A stretch of DNA of 22,576 nucleotides from an uncultured Corynebacterium sp. (GCF_946222835.1 NZ_CAMIHD010000025.1:1-22576), one strand, 5' to 3'; shown: positions 6,801 to 14,886, counted from the stretch's first letter. Translations and numbers: made by a program. The notes: generated from the sequence alone by a model not told the origin.

Positions 6801-8486
6801 ATGAACAAAAACACCAGCCCCCAATCTCGGTCAACGCCCCGCCCGCGTAGCCAGGCGCGGGGTCGGAGTGTGCGCACGGAGCGTACCTCGCGTGCTCCCC
6901 ATCCCAGCGGGGTGCGCCAGTCCTCTGGATCTGCCCAGCGCGTCGCTCGGAAAGCCGGTTCCAAGGCCAGGGCTCGTCGCGCTCCCGCGCCCCTGACTAA
7001 GGCCGGCCGCATCCGCCGCATGCTTATCACGGCGGCAGTGCCCAATGTGGTCATTGTCCTTATCATCATGGCCATCGCTCTCGGCGGTCTTATGCTGGCA
7101 GGCTCTCCCTTAGCGTGGTGGTACACCATCGTGGCGGAGTCATGGATGGTCTTTAACCTTGCGCCAGTCTCGGCGGCCGATGTGCACATATCCTTCCTAC
7201 CCGCCTTACCCGCGCTCATCTTGGCTGCGGTGGTGGCGGTTCGCGTGCGCAACTCGGTAAAGCACAAGGTTAGCGTCAAGGACCTGCTCATCCTTCTTAG
7301 CTGCGTGCTTGGCGTGCCAGTGGTATTTACCATCATCGCATGGCTGATGCTGTGGGACGCGGGCAAGGTCTATGACGTCTCCCCGCCAAACCTGGCACAG
7401 GCCCTGCTGCGGGTTATTGTTCTGCATCTTGCCGCCATGGCGGCCGGTATAGGCACGCGCTTGTGGCGGGCATTGGCCAAGCGTTATGGGGTGCCGCGCC
7501 AAATTATCGACGCCGCCCAGATCGCCCTTCGCTACCTCGGCTACCTGGCCATTGGCGCAGCCATCGTCTTTGCAGTGGTTTTTGTCCTCAATATTTCTCG
7601 CCAGGGCGAGATGATGGATGAATATCCCACGGTATCCGGGCTGGGCGTTGCCGGTCTCGTGCTAATGAGCCTGCTGTATATTCCCAATGCCATCGTCAGC
7701 ACCGCGGCGGTATTAGTGGGCGCAGAGTTTTCTGTCGGCGAAGGCTCGGTCAGCCTCTTTAGTGCCCACCTCGTACCGCTGCCGCCACTGCCGATTACCG
7801 GCGGCATCCCAGCATCAATGCCCGGCTGGGCGGTAGCACTTTTGATCGTCCCCCTCGGCGCTGCAATCTACTCGGTATATAAAAAGCGTCCGAGCTTTCA
7901 AGACGCACTGGTAGCTACGGTAGCCTCCGCTGTAGTTATGTTGATCGCCTGCTATCTCGTCAGCGGTGAGCTTGGCTACTACGGCGTCACCGGCCCGAAG
8001 CTGTGGACCGCTGCGGGACTAACCGCTTTGTGGATGGCCGTTGTGGGCAGTGCGGTGGCCGCAGGTTTCGCCTTCGTTGCGTGGCGCACGGCCCGTACGG
8101 AAACTGGTGCTTCCCCGGAAGATGCACACGCGGATACCCCCGCTGTCGATGCTGCAGCCACCGATGCGGAGGCTGATACCACCGAGGATTCCACCGAGCC
8201 GGAGCGCGAGCCCATCACGGATCCGGAAGTCGTTGACGCCGAGGTCGTAGAGGACCAGGTCGTCGAAGACGAGGAAGCAGAGGAGGAAGGCGCAGCAACG
8301 AAGGCCAACGCGGAGGAAGACTCCCCGGCCGAGGATGCGGCGAAACAGCCGGAGGAATCAGAGGAAGCTGAGGAGGAGAAAAGGGGCGTCGCCAAGCCGG
8401 TTAGCCAACAGCTTAAGGACCAAATGGAGGAGAAAGAGCAGGATTCCCCGAGCGAGAATTCCCCCGAGGAGGGGGAGAGGGGCTAG
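6801..8486 (+). CDS. perM: polytopic membrane protein PerM-like (DUF6350), division-associated
   Basis: Integral membrane protein of 561 residues in the position of mycobacterial perM (Rv0955), directly before purN-purH. In M. tuberculosis PerM is needed for persistence and supports cell division through FtsB; that role is family knowledge. Here a basic N-terminal cytoplasmic segment rich in Arg/Ser/Pro (about 70 residues) precedes roughly ten hydrophobic helices (about 75-430). A long C-terminal tail (about 435-561) is extremely rich in Glu, Asp and Ala with almost no hydrophobic residues, so it is probably disordered and cytoplasmic. The start is uncertain: GTG at 6783 has a GGAAGG sequence overlapping it rather than spaced from it, and ATG at 6801 has no good Shine-Dalgarno. 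It is followed after ten bases by purN, so co-transcription is likely. Confidence 0.85.
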   Translation: MNKNTSPQSRSTPRPRSQARGRSVRTERTSRAPHPSGVRQSSGSAQRVARKAGSKARARRAPAPLTKAGRIRRMLITAAVPNVVIVLIIMAIALGGLMLAGSPLAWWYTIVAESWMVFNLAPVSAADVHISFLPALPALILAAVVAVRVRNSVKHKVSVKDLLILLSCVLGVPVVFTIIAWLMLWDAGKVYDVSPPNLAQALLRVIVLHLAAMAAGIGTRLWRALAKRYGVPRQIIDAAQIALRYLGYLAIGAAIVFAVVFVLNISRQGEMMDEYPTVSGLGVAGLVLMSLLYIPNAIVSTAAVLVGAEFSVGEGSVSLFSAHLVPLPPLPITGGIPASMPGWAVALLIVPLGAAIYSVYKKRPSFQDALVATVASAVVMLIACYLVSGELGYYGVTGPKLWTAAGLTALWMAVVGSAVAAGFAFVAWRTARTETGASPEDAHADTPAVDAAATDAEADTTEDSTEPEREPITDPEVVDAEVVEDQVVEDEEAEEEGAATKANAEEDSPAEDAAKQPEESEEAEEEKRGVAKPVSQQLKDQMEEKEQDSPSENSPEEGERG

Positions 8487-8496
8487 GCTATAGCGC

Positions 8497-9117
8497 GTGA
8501 CTTCACCGATGCCTCCGCGCTATACCGCTGACCCTGAACGCCTCCGAGTGGTGGTGCTCGTTTCTGGAACGGGTTCCCTGCTGCAAGCCATCGTGGATGC
8601 CCAGGCCGGGCACTACCAGGTAGTTAAAGTGGTGGCGGATAAGGAATGCCACGGTATTTCGCGCGCACAGGACCACGGGATCGATACCGAGGTCGTGGCG
8701 CTGGGTGCGGATCGCGCCGAATGGAATCAACGTCTGGTTGACGCAGTAGATGCTGCGCAGCCAGACGTTGTTGTTTCTGCGGGCTTTATGAAGATTTTGG
8801 GCCAGGGATTCCTGGACCGCTTTGAAGGCCGCACCATCAATACCCACCCGGCACTGCTGCCTGCCTTCAAGGGAGCGCACGCCGTGCGCGACGCCCTGGA
8901 CTATGGCGTGAAGATCACCGGCTCTACCGTCCATTTTGTGGATTCGGGAGTGGATACCGGACCCATCATCGCGCAGCGATCCGTAGCCATCAATGCGGAC
9001 GATGATGAGTCCACTCTCCACGAGCGCATCAAACAAGTAGAGCGCGATCTCATCGTGGAGGTACTGCGCGCAGCAGACGTCCACAATGAGGAACTTACTA
9101 TTCAACTCGCAGACTAA
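8497..9117 (+). CDS. purN: phosphoribosylglycinamide formyltransferase (GAR transformylase)
   Basis: Third step of de novo purine synthesis: transfers the formyl group of 10-formyltetrahydrofolate to GAR, giving FGAR. The 206-residue protein begins with a Rossmann-like strand and the phosphate-binding loop VSGTGSLLQ (22-30; the common form has Asn where Thr25 is). Catalytic residues are in place: N115 and H117 in INTHPALLPAF, and D153 in the segment SGVDTGPII. Length fits the family (about 190-215 aa). The GTG start is used because it begins just after perM; an ATG four codons on is also possible. It lies between perM and purH, as in mycobacteria. Confidence 0.96.
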   Translation: MTSPMPPRYTADPERLRVVVLVSGTGSLLQAIVDAQAGHYQVVKVVADKECHGISRAQDHGIDTEVVALGADRAEWNQRLVDAVDAAQPDVVVSAGFMKILGQGFLDRFEGRTINTHPALLPAFKGAHAVRDALDYGVKITGSTVHFVDSGVDTGPIIAQRSVAINADDDESTLHERIKQVERDLIVEVLRAADVHNEELTIQLAD

Positions 9118-9144
9118 GACTTTTCGAAAGGCTTAATCCTCCTC

Positions 9145-10677
9145 ATGAGCGAAGACCGCAAGCAGGTAAAGCGCGCTCTTATCAGCGTGTACGACAAAAC
9201 CGGGCTGGAGGATCTAGCCCGCGCCCTCGATAAGGCAGGGGTGGAAATCGTCTCCACCGGCTCCACCGCGAAGAAGATCGCGGACCTAGGCATCGAGGTC
9301 ACTCCGGTAGAAAAGCTCACCGGCTTCCCGGAGTGCTTGGAAGGCCGCGTCAAGACGCTGCACCCGCGCGTTCACGCCGGCATCCTGGCCGATACACGCA
9401 AGGAAGATCACCTTAACCAGCTCGCCGAGCTCGAGGTGGAGCCTTTCCAGCTCGTCGTGGTTAACCTGTACCCCTTCCGCGAGACCGTGGCTTCCGGAGC
9501 GGACTTCGATGGCTGCGTGGAGCAAATCGATATTGGCGGCCCATCCATGGTGCGTGCGGCCGCCAAGAACCACCCGTCCGTTGCCGTTGTGGTGGATCCT
9601 TCCCGCTACGTCGAAGCCGTGGAGGCCGTTAATAATGGGGGCTTCACCCTGGAACAGCGCCGTGGCCTAGCCCGCGATGCCTTCCTGCACACCGCGGACT
9701 ATGATGCGGCCGTTTCCGCCTGGTTCGTGGACCAGCTCAGCGAGGAGGGGCAAACTACCCCGCTGCGCTATGGCGAGAACTCCCACCAAGCAGCCACTGT
9801 CACCCGCATTGGTTCCAAGGGGCTTGCTAATGCCACCCAGTTCAACGGCAAGGAGATGAGCTACAACAACTACCAGGATGCGGATGCCGCCTGGCGCGCC
9901 GCGTGGGATCATGAGCGTCCCTGCGTGGCGATTATCAAGCACACCAATCCTTGTGGCATTGCCGTATCTGAAGAGTCCATCGCCGCCGCCCACCGCGCAG
10001 CGCACGCATGCGACCCCATGTCCGCCTTCGGCGGCGTCATTGCCGTCAACCGTGAGGTCACCGTAGAGATGGCCGAGCAGGTCAAGGAAATCTTTACCGA
10101 GGTTATCGTCGCTCCTTCCTACGAGGACGGTGCCATCGAGGTGCTCAAGGCCAAGAAGAACCTGCGCGTGCTCCAGGCGGAGCACGAAGACCAGCACGAG
10201 GAGCGCAAGTACATCTCCGGCGGCGTGCTCACCCAGGAGCCAGATACCTACCAGGCCGAGGGCGATAACCCGGCCAACTGGACTTTGGTTGCAGGCGGGG
10301 CCCTCAACGAGTCCGACCTGGCCGAGCTAGAGTTCGCGTGGCGCGCCGTGCGCGCGGTGAAGTCCAATGCGATTTTGTTGGCCAAAGACAATGCCACCGT
10401 GGGCGTGGGCATGGGGCAGGTCAATCGCGTTGACTCTGCCAAGCTCGCCGTCGAGCGCGCCAATACCCTGGCCGATGGTGCCAACCGCACCGAGGGGTCC
10501 TTCGCCGCTTCCGATGCCTTCTTCCCATTCGCCGATGGTTTGCAGGTGCTTCTCGACGCCGGCGTAAAGGCGGTGGTCCAGCCCGGCGGCTCCATCCGCG
10601 ATGAAGAAGTCATCGCAGCGGCCAAGGAAGCCGGCGTCACTCTTTACCTGACCGGTACCCGACACTTCGCGCACTAG
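9145..10677 (+). CDS. purH: bifunctional AICAR transformylase / IMP cyclohydrolase
   Basis: Last two steps of purine synthesis: AICAR is formylated with 10-formyltetrahydrofolate, then FAICAR is cyclised to IMP. The 510 residues hold the N-terminal MGS-like cyclohydrolase domain (about 9-140) with STGSTAKKI (37-45), GRVKTLHP (67-74, with K70) and the conserved DIGGPSMVRAAAKN. The AICAR transformylase domain follows with LRYGENSHQ (207-215), SYNNYQDADAAW and the catalytic K265-H266 in IIKHTNPCG. Length matches the usual 510-530 aa. It starts 27 bases after purN with a distant AAAGG. A small CTAGC/GCTAG inverted repeat overlaps its stop before the next gene, 15 bases away. Confidence 0.97.
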   Translation: MSEDRKQVKRALISVYDKTGLEDLARALDKAGVEIVSTGSTAKKIADLGIEVTPVEKLTGFPECLEGRVKTLHPRVHAGILADTRKEDHLNQLAELEVEPFQLVVVNLYPFRETVASGADFDGCVEQIDIGGPSMVRAAAKNHPSVAVVVDPSRYVEAVEAVNNGGFTLEQRRGLARDAFLHTADYDAAVSAWFVDQLSEEGQTTPLRYGENSHQAATVTRIGSKGLANATQFNGKEMSYNNYQDADAAWRAAWDHERPCVAIIKHTNPCGIAVSEESIAAAHRAAHACDPMSAFGGVIAVNREVTVEMAEQVKEIFTEVIVAPSYEDGAIEVLKAKKNLRVLQAEHEDQHEERKYISGGVLTQEPDTYQAEGDNPANWTLVAGGALNESDLAELEFAWRAVRAVKSNAILLAKDNATVGVGMGQVNRVDSAKLAVERANTLADGANRTEGSFAASDAFFPFADGLQVLLDAGVKAVVQPGGSIRDEEVIAAAKEAGVTLYLTGTRHFAH

Positions 10678-10692
10678 CCTAAGCTAGGTTTC

Positions 10693-11637
10693 ATGACGTT
10701 CCCTATCCGCCGGGCCTGGGGCCCGGCAGCTGCGCTCATCGCCTGCATGCTCGCACTGAGTGCCTGCGGCGATGAGAATGCGGCGGATAATTCCCCTACT
10801 TTTGTCAATACCGAGGCGCGCGGCACCGCCGATCCCCTCTATGGTGAGACCACGGATGCGCCGCCGGTGGCTTCATCTGCGGCGCCTGCTGCCGAGTCTG
10901 CCCCAGCCTCCTCCACTGAACCATCGGCTGCAGCCGCTGCCGGTTCCGTCCAAGCCGTGCTGGACCGCATCGTGGCAGAACACGGAAATGTGGGCATCGC
11001 GGTCTCCGATGGTACTTCCATCGTAGAAGCTGGGCGCACCGCTCCCGAAGCCGCGTGGTCGACTTCCAAAGTTCCCGTGCTCATTGCGGCGAATCGTACC
11101 GGTGTGGCCGATAGCCAGCTGGTGTCCTCCGCGATTACTTACTCTGATAACGAGGCCGCCAAAGCCGCGTGGGCGGCTTTAGGGGAGGGCACCGCCGCCG
11201 CCCAAACTGCGCAAAGCGTTCTTGCGGAGGCAGGCGATAGCGCCACGCAAGTCCAATCCCAGGTCACCCGACCGGAGTTTACGGCCTTCGGTCAAACCAT
11301 GTGGAGCGTGGGCAACCAAGCTAAGTTTATGGCTGGGTTGCGCTGCGTGGAGGGAGCGCAGCCGATTATCGACGCCATGGGTGTCGCCGATCCGGCGCAA
11401 AGCTACGGTCTACGCACCTTGCCGGGCGCCTTGATAAAGGGCGGATGGGGGCCAAACCCCGCTGGTGCTTACGATGTGCGCCAGATGGGTATCGTCCGGT
11501 TGGGCGGGCACGATGTCGCCGTAGCAATGATTGCCTCGTCCCCTGATGGCCAGTACGCCTCCGCCCAGGCGGTCCTTACATCCATTGCCGAAGAACTCGC
11601 TCAAGCCGATACGCAGTGGCCCAGCCCGGCCTGCTAA
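10693..11637 (+). CDS. lipoprotein with serine beta-lactamase/penicillin-binding fold motifs
   Basis: Predicted membrane-anchored lipoprotein of 314 residues. The signal peptide ends in the lipobox LSAC with Cys25 as the lipidation site, followed by an Ala/Ser/Pro/Glu-rich linker to about residue 84. The C-terminal part carries, in correct order, the three motifs of penicillin-recognising serine enzymes: SxxK as S123-T-S-K126, SDN at 151-153, and KGG (a KTG-like motif) at 249-251. The 28-residue gap from SxxK to SDN is shorter than in class A beta-lactamases (about 57), and no clear omega-loop Glu is seen, so it may be an unusual or inactive member. Cys218 and Cys314 could form a disulfide. 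It lies 15 bases after purH and probably shares its transcript. A role in cell-wall metabolism or beta-lactam binding is inference. Confidence 0.75.
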   Translation: MTFPIRRAWGPAAALIACMLALSACGDENAADNSPTFVNTEARGTADPLYGETTDAPPVASSAAPAAESAPASSTEPSAAAAAGSVQAVLDRIVAEHGNVGIAVSDGTSIVEAGRTAPEAAWSTSKVPVLIAANRTGVADSQLVSSAITYSDNEAAKAAWAALGEGTAAAQTAQSVLAEAGDSATQVQSQVTRPEFTAFGQTMWSVGNQAKFMAGLRCVEGAQPIIDAMGVADPAQSYGLRTLPGALIKGGWGPNPAGAYDVRQMGIVRLGGHDVAVAMIASSPDGQYASAQAVLTSIAEELAQADTQWPSPAC

Positions 11638-11661
11638 GTCCTAGCACTAGAAAGGAAAAAC

Positions 11662-12291
11662 ATGACTTCTCGCTCTCGCCTCCGCACACTTGCCGCGGGC
11701 TTGGTCCCGCTCGTGGCTGCCAGCCTCGCGCTTAGCGGCTGCAGCGACTCTCAGAATGAGGCTACCCCCAGCTTCAAAGGCCAGGGTAGTGGAATGACCA
11801 CGGTCGACAACGCTGATAAAGAAGAGAAAAGTGGCGACGAGACCGCGGCTGCGCAGGAGACCGTAACGAAAGAAGAGGATGGCCCGGAGGAGCCACCAGT
11901 AGTCACGGTTACGCAGACAGAAAAGCAGGAATCACCATCCTCTTCCGCCGGGGGTCAGAAGAGTGGTGTGGGTAACTACATTTCCAACTTCAACGAGTAC
12001 GGATGGCTGGACGGCGGCTATGCCAACTGTCAGCGCTTTGAGCGTGCCTTATTCGCCGGCTCTGGTCCCGACGGCAGGGTGATCATTTGTGAAACCGGCG
12101 GTGGAGCCAAGTTCTATCGCTCGTCGATGTTTGATGGGCAGTTCCAAACGGGCGACGTTACTCAAGACGGAAATAACTACTACGTCAATGCGGATCCCTC
12201 GATCATCGTGGTGACCCCGAGCGGCGTCAGCGTGCGCGAGGGAGGCGGATTGGCCGCCACGGGAGAGTTTACGGAGTCGTGGCAGCGCTAA
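11662..12291 (+). CDS. secreted lipoprotein of unknown function
   Basis: A 209-residue predicted lipoprotein with a basic N-terminus, hydrophobic segment and lipobox LSGC with Cys27 lipidated. A charged, probably disordered linker rich in Glu, Lys, Thr and Ser (30-100) follows. The C-terminal globular part (about 102-209) is rich in Gly, Tyr, Asn and Phe, has a Cys pair (123, 143) that could bridge, and looks mostly beta. I do not recognise the family. AGAAAGGA precedes the ATG at good spacing. It is 24 bases after the beta-lactamase-like lipoprotein and is likely in the same operon. It ends seven bases from the convergent amtR stop. Confidence 0.75.
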   Translation: MTSRSRLRTLAAGLVPLVAASLALSGCSDSQNEATPSFKGQGSGMTTVDNADKEEKSGDETAAAQETVTKEEDGPEEPPVVTVTQTEKQESPSSSAGGQKSGVGNYISNFNEYGWLDGGYANCQRFERALFAGSGPDGRVIICETGGGAKFYRSSMFDGQFQTGDVTQDGNNYYVNADPSIIVVTPSGVSVREGGGLAATGEFTESWQR

Positions 12292-12298
12292 TGAGGGG

Positions 12299-13015
12299 TT
12301 AGCGCGACTTCTTCTTGCGGTCGGCCGCTGCGGCGGCGGCCGCGGAGATGGAGTCGTTGCGGTTTTTCAGTAGCTCGAGGGTGGTTTCCTCGGCATTATC
12401 GGGGACGGAGGCGCCGAGAACGGCTAGGGCGGCGTCGGCAAGCATTGCGGCCGTCTCCGGCACCGACTGGGAAGCATCGAACGGTGGAGTTCCGTTATTG
12501 GGGCGCATTTCAATGACGGATAGAGCGATGTGGAACGGCAACTCCACACGGGGATCATCTTCGCCCACGATGGCGGCGGCGGTGGAGCGGAAGTGATTCT
12601 GCAGGCGATCGCGCGAACTGTGATACTCGGAGAACTCCGAAGAATTAGCCACCGGCAGCTGATATAAGCGGCCCACGTTCCAGCCGCTGGTAAGCAGCAG
12701 ACGCGATTCCGCGGCGACCAAAGACCACAGGCGCTGAGCCGGATCCGCATCGGTGCCGGCCAGCTCATCGGCCAACTCCAAGGAAGGCTCGATGGTGGAA
12801 TTTAGCAGCGTAAGGAAAATCTCCGTCTTGGACGGAAAGTGATAGTACAAAGAGGCCTGACGGATACCAACCGCGTCTGCAATCTGGTGCGTGGACGTGG
12901 TAGCAAAACCCTGGGTAGTGAAAAGCTCGGAGGAGGCGTCCAGGATCTCCTCACGGGCGCTATTGCCCCTGCGCCGCGGGCTGTGTTTACGCGGCCTACC
13001 GACATTGCCAGCCAT
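12299..13015 (-). CDS. amtR: TetR-family nitrogen regulator AmtR
   Basis: Global repressor of nitrogen-assimilation genes in corynebacteria (amtA, amtB-glnK-glnD, gltBD, glnA and others in C. glutamicum), released by adenylylated GlnK. The 238-residue protein has a basic arm (GRPRKHSPRRRGN), a TetR helix-turn-helix around 40-62 (STHQIADAVGIRQASLYYHF), then PSKTEIFLTLL, nearly identical to my memory of C. glutamicum AmtR. It also keeps WNVGRLYQLP and LPFHIALSVIEMR in the effector domain. The C-terminal tail is extended by Ala and Lys/Arg (about 222-238), which I do not remember from C. glutamicum. A strong AAAGGAGG precedes the ATG. It lies downstream of a DUF294-like gene on the same strand with 102 bases between. 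Confidence 0.93.
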   Translation of the reverse strand: MAGNVGRPRKHSPRRRGNSAREEILDASSELFTTQGFATTSTHQIADAVGIRQASLYYHFPSKTEIFLTLLNSTIEPSLELADELAGTDADPAQRLWSLVAAESRLLLTSGWNVGRLYQLPVANSSEFSEYHSSRDRLQNHFRSTAAAIVGEDDPRVELPFHIALSVIEMRPNNGTPPFDASQSVPETAAMLADAALAVLGASVPDNAEETTLELLKNRNDSISAAAAAAADRKKKSR

Positions 13016-13064
13016 GCGGTGGGACGCCTCCTTTCACAAAAGAGAAATCACTTTTATTAACCAA

Positions 13065-13094
13065 CTGTACAATCTTATGCCCGACTAGGTACAG
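13065..13094. repeat. spaced inverted repeat upstream of amtR
   Basis: CTGTAC and GTACAG separated by 18 bases, 50-79 bases upstream of the amtR start, in the only AT-rich stretch of the gap. It does not match the AmtR box as I remember it (TTTCTAT, six bases, ATAGAAA-like). It could be an operator for another regulator or chance. Confidence 0.2.
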
Positions 13095-13117
13095 CTTCCG
13101 AATCCGCACCGTAGAGC

Positions 13118-13897
13118 CTATTTATATTCTTTTGCCCGCTGCGCAATGGATTCAAACGCCGCTGAGACAATGCGGCAGGCCGAGCCATAAGCTGTGCGGT
13201 CGAGCGGAGGCAGATCTCGCAACGTCGCCGAGTGCTCGCTGACGCGTTCGTACCAACGGCGCAACTCTAGTGCATAGCCGGTACGCCACGCTAGATCCAG
13301 AGATTCTGCGTCGGCGGCGCTGAGCAGATCGCGCTCCACGCCAATGGCCAAGCGATCCACCGTCGGGCGCGGCCCCGGTGCCGCCCAGCGAGCAATAGCT
13401 GCGATGGGTGAGAGCAGGGTAGCTTTGATATCTACTGCAGCATCCCGATCCGGCAAGCCGTCCACCATCTTTAGGGCAGGAGGGCGCTGAGCCAAGGCTT
13501 CCTTTAGAAGTGCTTGCTCCCCGCCGTCTCCGAGGGCTAGGCCAGCATCGACGCGCGCGGCGATAGAATCAGCTGCTTCTTGAGCTCGGAGACCGACATC
13601 GGCGAAGACTTCTAGAAGATCTGCATCCTGGCCAATCCATTCCACCGGCATCGATGGCAGCTGGTCCCCACGGGCGGCAGCGCCGCTGAGCCGGACCGGG
13701 GAGTTGACCCCAGGGGAGCGAACAATATCCGTAATCAAGCGGGAATACCAGTTAGCCAATTCAATTTCATCGTCTCGGTGAGCGACCGCATTGCGCAGGG
13801 TATCTTGGGCCTCCGCGAGTAATCCGCGGGCGGTTGCGCGGGACTGGCAGTGAGGGGCAAGCTCGGAGAGATCGAGTAGGGATTGGTGCAGGGCCAT
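13118..13897 (-). CDS. DUF294-type putative nucleotidyltransferase, probably catalytically degenerate
   Basis: A 259-residue cytoplasmic, largely helical protein. The C-terminal part (about 155-256) matches the pattern of the DUF294 nucleotidyltransferase substrate-binding domain: DIK near 156-158, a helix rich in Ala/Arg, TVDRLAIG, a helix with LAWRTGYALELRRWYERV and the ending LDRTAYGSACRIV. The middle holds SGAAARGD (71-78), which aligns with the GSxxRxE-type motif of the catalytic domain, but the following Asp-x-Asp position reads SMPVEW, so metal-binding aspartates appear lost. DUF294 proteins are relatives of GlnD, the enzyme that modifies the PII protein GlnK, and this gene sits beside amtR; a link to nitrogen signalling is inference. 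The start has GAAAGG upstream. The assignment rests on remembered family patterns. Confidence 0.7.
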   Translation of the reverse strand: MALHQSLLDLSELAPHCQSRATARGLLAEAQDTLRNAVAHRDDEIELANWYSRLITDIVRSPGVNSPVRLSGAAARGDQLPSMPVEWIGQDADLLEVFADVGLRAQEAADSIAARVDAGLALGDGGEQALLKEALAQRPPALKMVDGLPDRDAAVDIKATLLSPIAAIARWAAPGPRPTVDRLAIGVERDLLSAADAESLDLAWRTGYALELRRWYERVSEHSATLRDLPPLDRTAYGSACRIVSAAFESIAQRAKEYK

Positions 13898-14026
13898 TGC
13901 TCACTGCCTTTCACTAGTGCGGGGGCTGGTGCTTCCCCAACGAGTTGCGGGGGCACGAATGCATTTCAATCTAACACCTGAATCTTAAAGGCTAGGCATG
14001 TGGGGCTAGGAGAGGGGATAAGAGGG

Positions 14027-14073
14027 TTAAAACGACTTTCGCCGCCTGCCCTCGAGGAGGGAGGCGGCGAAAG
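14027..14073 (-). terminator. rho-independent terminator after rpsR
   Basis: CTTTCGCCGCCT (14036-14047) pairs with AGGCGGCGAAAG (14062-14073), with an inner CCCTC/GAGGG stem. On the minus strand the hairpin is followed by TCGTTTTAA. It ends the rpmB-rpmG-rpsN-rpsR operon about 70 bases after the rpsR stop. Of the 243 bases between rpsR and the DUF294 gene, the remainder (13898-14026) presumably holds that gene's promoter, with TAGATT near 13970 as a weak -10. Confidence 0.85.
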
Positions 14074-14140
14074 CTAATGGTTCTTTTACCGTGTCACACT
14101 TGCCAGCGGCAAAAGTGCGCTGTTGATACCCAGCTACTGT

Positions 14141-14395
14141 TTAGCGGGTGGTGAACGGCAGGAGAGCCATTTCGCGTGCGTTCTTGACTGCAGTAGCAAC
14201 CTGACGCTGCTGCTGCGGGGTCAAACCGGTGACGCGACGGGAACGGATCTTGTGGCGATCCGAGATGAACAGACGCAGAGTCTTGGTGTCCTTGTAGTCC
14301 ACCTTCTCGATGCCCTCAGCCTTCAAAGGATTCTTCTTTGGGCGACGGCTCTGCTCCATACGGAACTTCTTTTGGTTATTGCGCTTATTAGCCAT
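14141..14395 (-). CDS. rpsR: 30S ribosomal protein S18 (zinc-free type)
   Basis: Small-subunit protein that pairs with S6 on the platform. The 84 residues contain no cysteine, so this is the C-minus form without a zinc site. The family signature is visible as KVDYKDTKTLRLFISDRHKIRSRRVTG in two parts (32-57), followed by TPQQQRQVATAVKNARE. Last gene of its operon, 15 bases after rpsN, with AAAGGGG upstream of the ATG. Corynebacterial and mycobacterial genomes usually carry a second S18 gene by rpsF-ssb, so this is probably the paralogue rpsR2. Confidence 0.95.
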   Translation of the reverse strand: MANKRNNQKKFRMEQSRRPKKNPLKAEGIEKVDYKDTKTLRLFISDRHKIRSRRVTGLTPQQQRQVATAVKNAREMALLPFTTR

Positions 14396-14410
14396 TGTGC
14401 AATTACCCCT

Positions 14411-14716
14411 TTACCAGCTGGACTTGCGAACGCCCGGCAGCTCACCACGGTGAGCCATGCCGCGCATACGGACACGGGACAGGCCGAACTTGCGGAGGTA
14501 ACCGCGTGGGCGGCCATCGGCAGCGTCACGGTTACGAACGCGGGCTGGGGAAGCGTCACGAGGCTGGCGGTTCAGCTCGAACTGAGCCTCCAAGCGCTCC
14601 TCATCCGGGGTGTTCGGGTTCTTGATGATCTTCTTGAGCTCAGCGCGACGCTCCGCATAGCGGGCGACGATTTCCTTGCGCTGCTCGTTCTTAGCGATCT
14701 TGGACTTCTTAGCCAT
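14411..14716 (-). CDS. rpsN: 30S ribosomal protein S14 (zinc-free, long type)
   Basis: Head protein of the small subunit. The 101-residue long form lacks the four cysteines of the short zinc-binding S14. The conserved C-terminal signature is present: RDAADGRPRGYLRKFGLSR, then RGMAHRGELPGVRKSSW, the universal S14 ending. The N-terminus MAKKSKIAKN and the helical charged middle are typical of the S14 form from bacteria that use this paralogue. It starts three bases after the rpmG stop. Confidence 0.96.
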   Translation of the reverse strand: MAKKSKIAKNEQRKEIVARYAERRAELKKIIKNPNTPDEERLEAQFELNRQPRDASPARVRNRDAADGRPRGYLRKFGLSRVRMRGMAHRGELPGVRKSSW

Positions 14717-14719
14717 TGA

Positions 14720-14884
14720 TTATCGCTCCTCGCGGAATTCGACGTGCTTGCGGGCAATCGGATCGAACTTCTTTAGGGTGATGCGATCCGGGTTGTTGCG
14801 CTTGTTCTTACGGGTCACGTAGGTGTAACCGGTGCCCGCAGTGGACTTCAGCTTAATGATTGGGCGGATATCGTTACGTGCCAT
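14720..14884 (-). CDS. rpmG: 50S ribosomal protein L33 (zinc-free type)
   Basis: A 54-residue large-subunit protein from my translation: MARNDIRPIIKLKSTAG, then TGYTYVTRKNKRNNPDRI and LKKFDPIARKHVEFREER. This is the L33 family core. The two CxxC pairs of zinc-binding L33 are absent; no cysteine remains. It begins two bases after the rpmB stop, so the genes are translationally close. It is too short for most ORF cut-offs but is unmistakable. Confidence 0.95.
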   Translation of the reverse strand: MARNDIRPIIKLKSTAGTGYTYVTRKNKRNNPDRITLKKFDPIARKHVEFREER

Positions 14885-14886
14885 AC

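Noticed and set aside
8503..9105. 200-codon minus-strand reading frame opposite purN
   Set aside because: Mirror of the purN gene; sense protein has every catalytic motif.
12310..12350. GC-rich hairpin near the end of amtR as a terminator
   Set aside because: The GGCCGC/GCGGCC pairing lies inside the Ala-rich coding tail and has no T-run on either strand.
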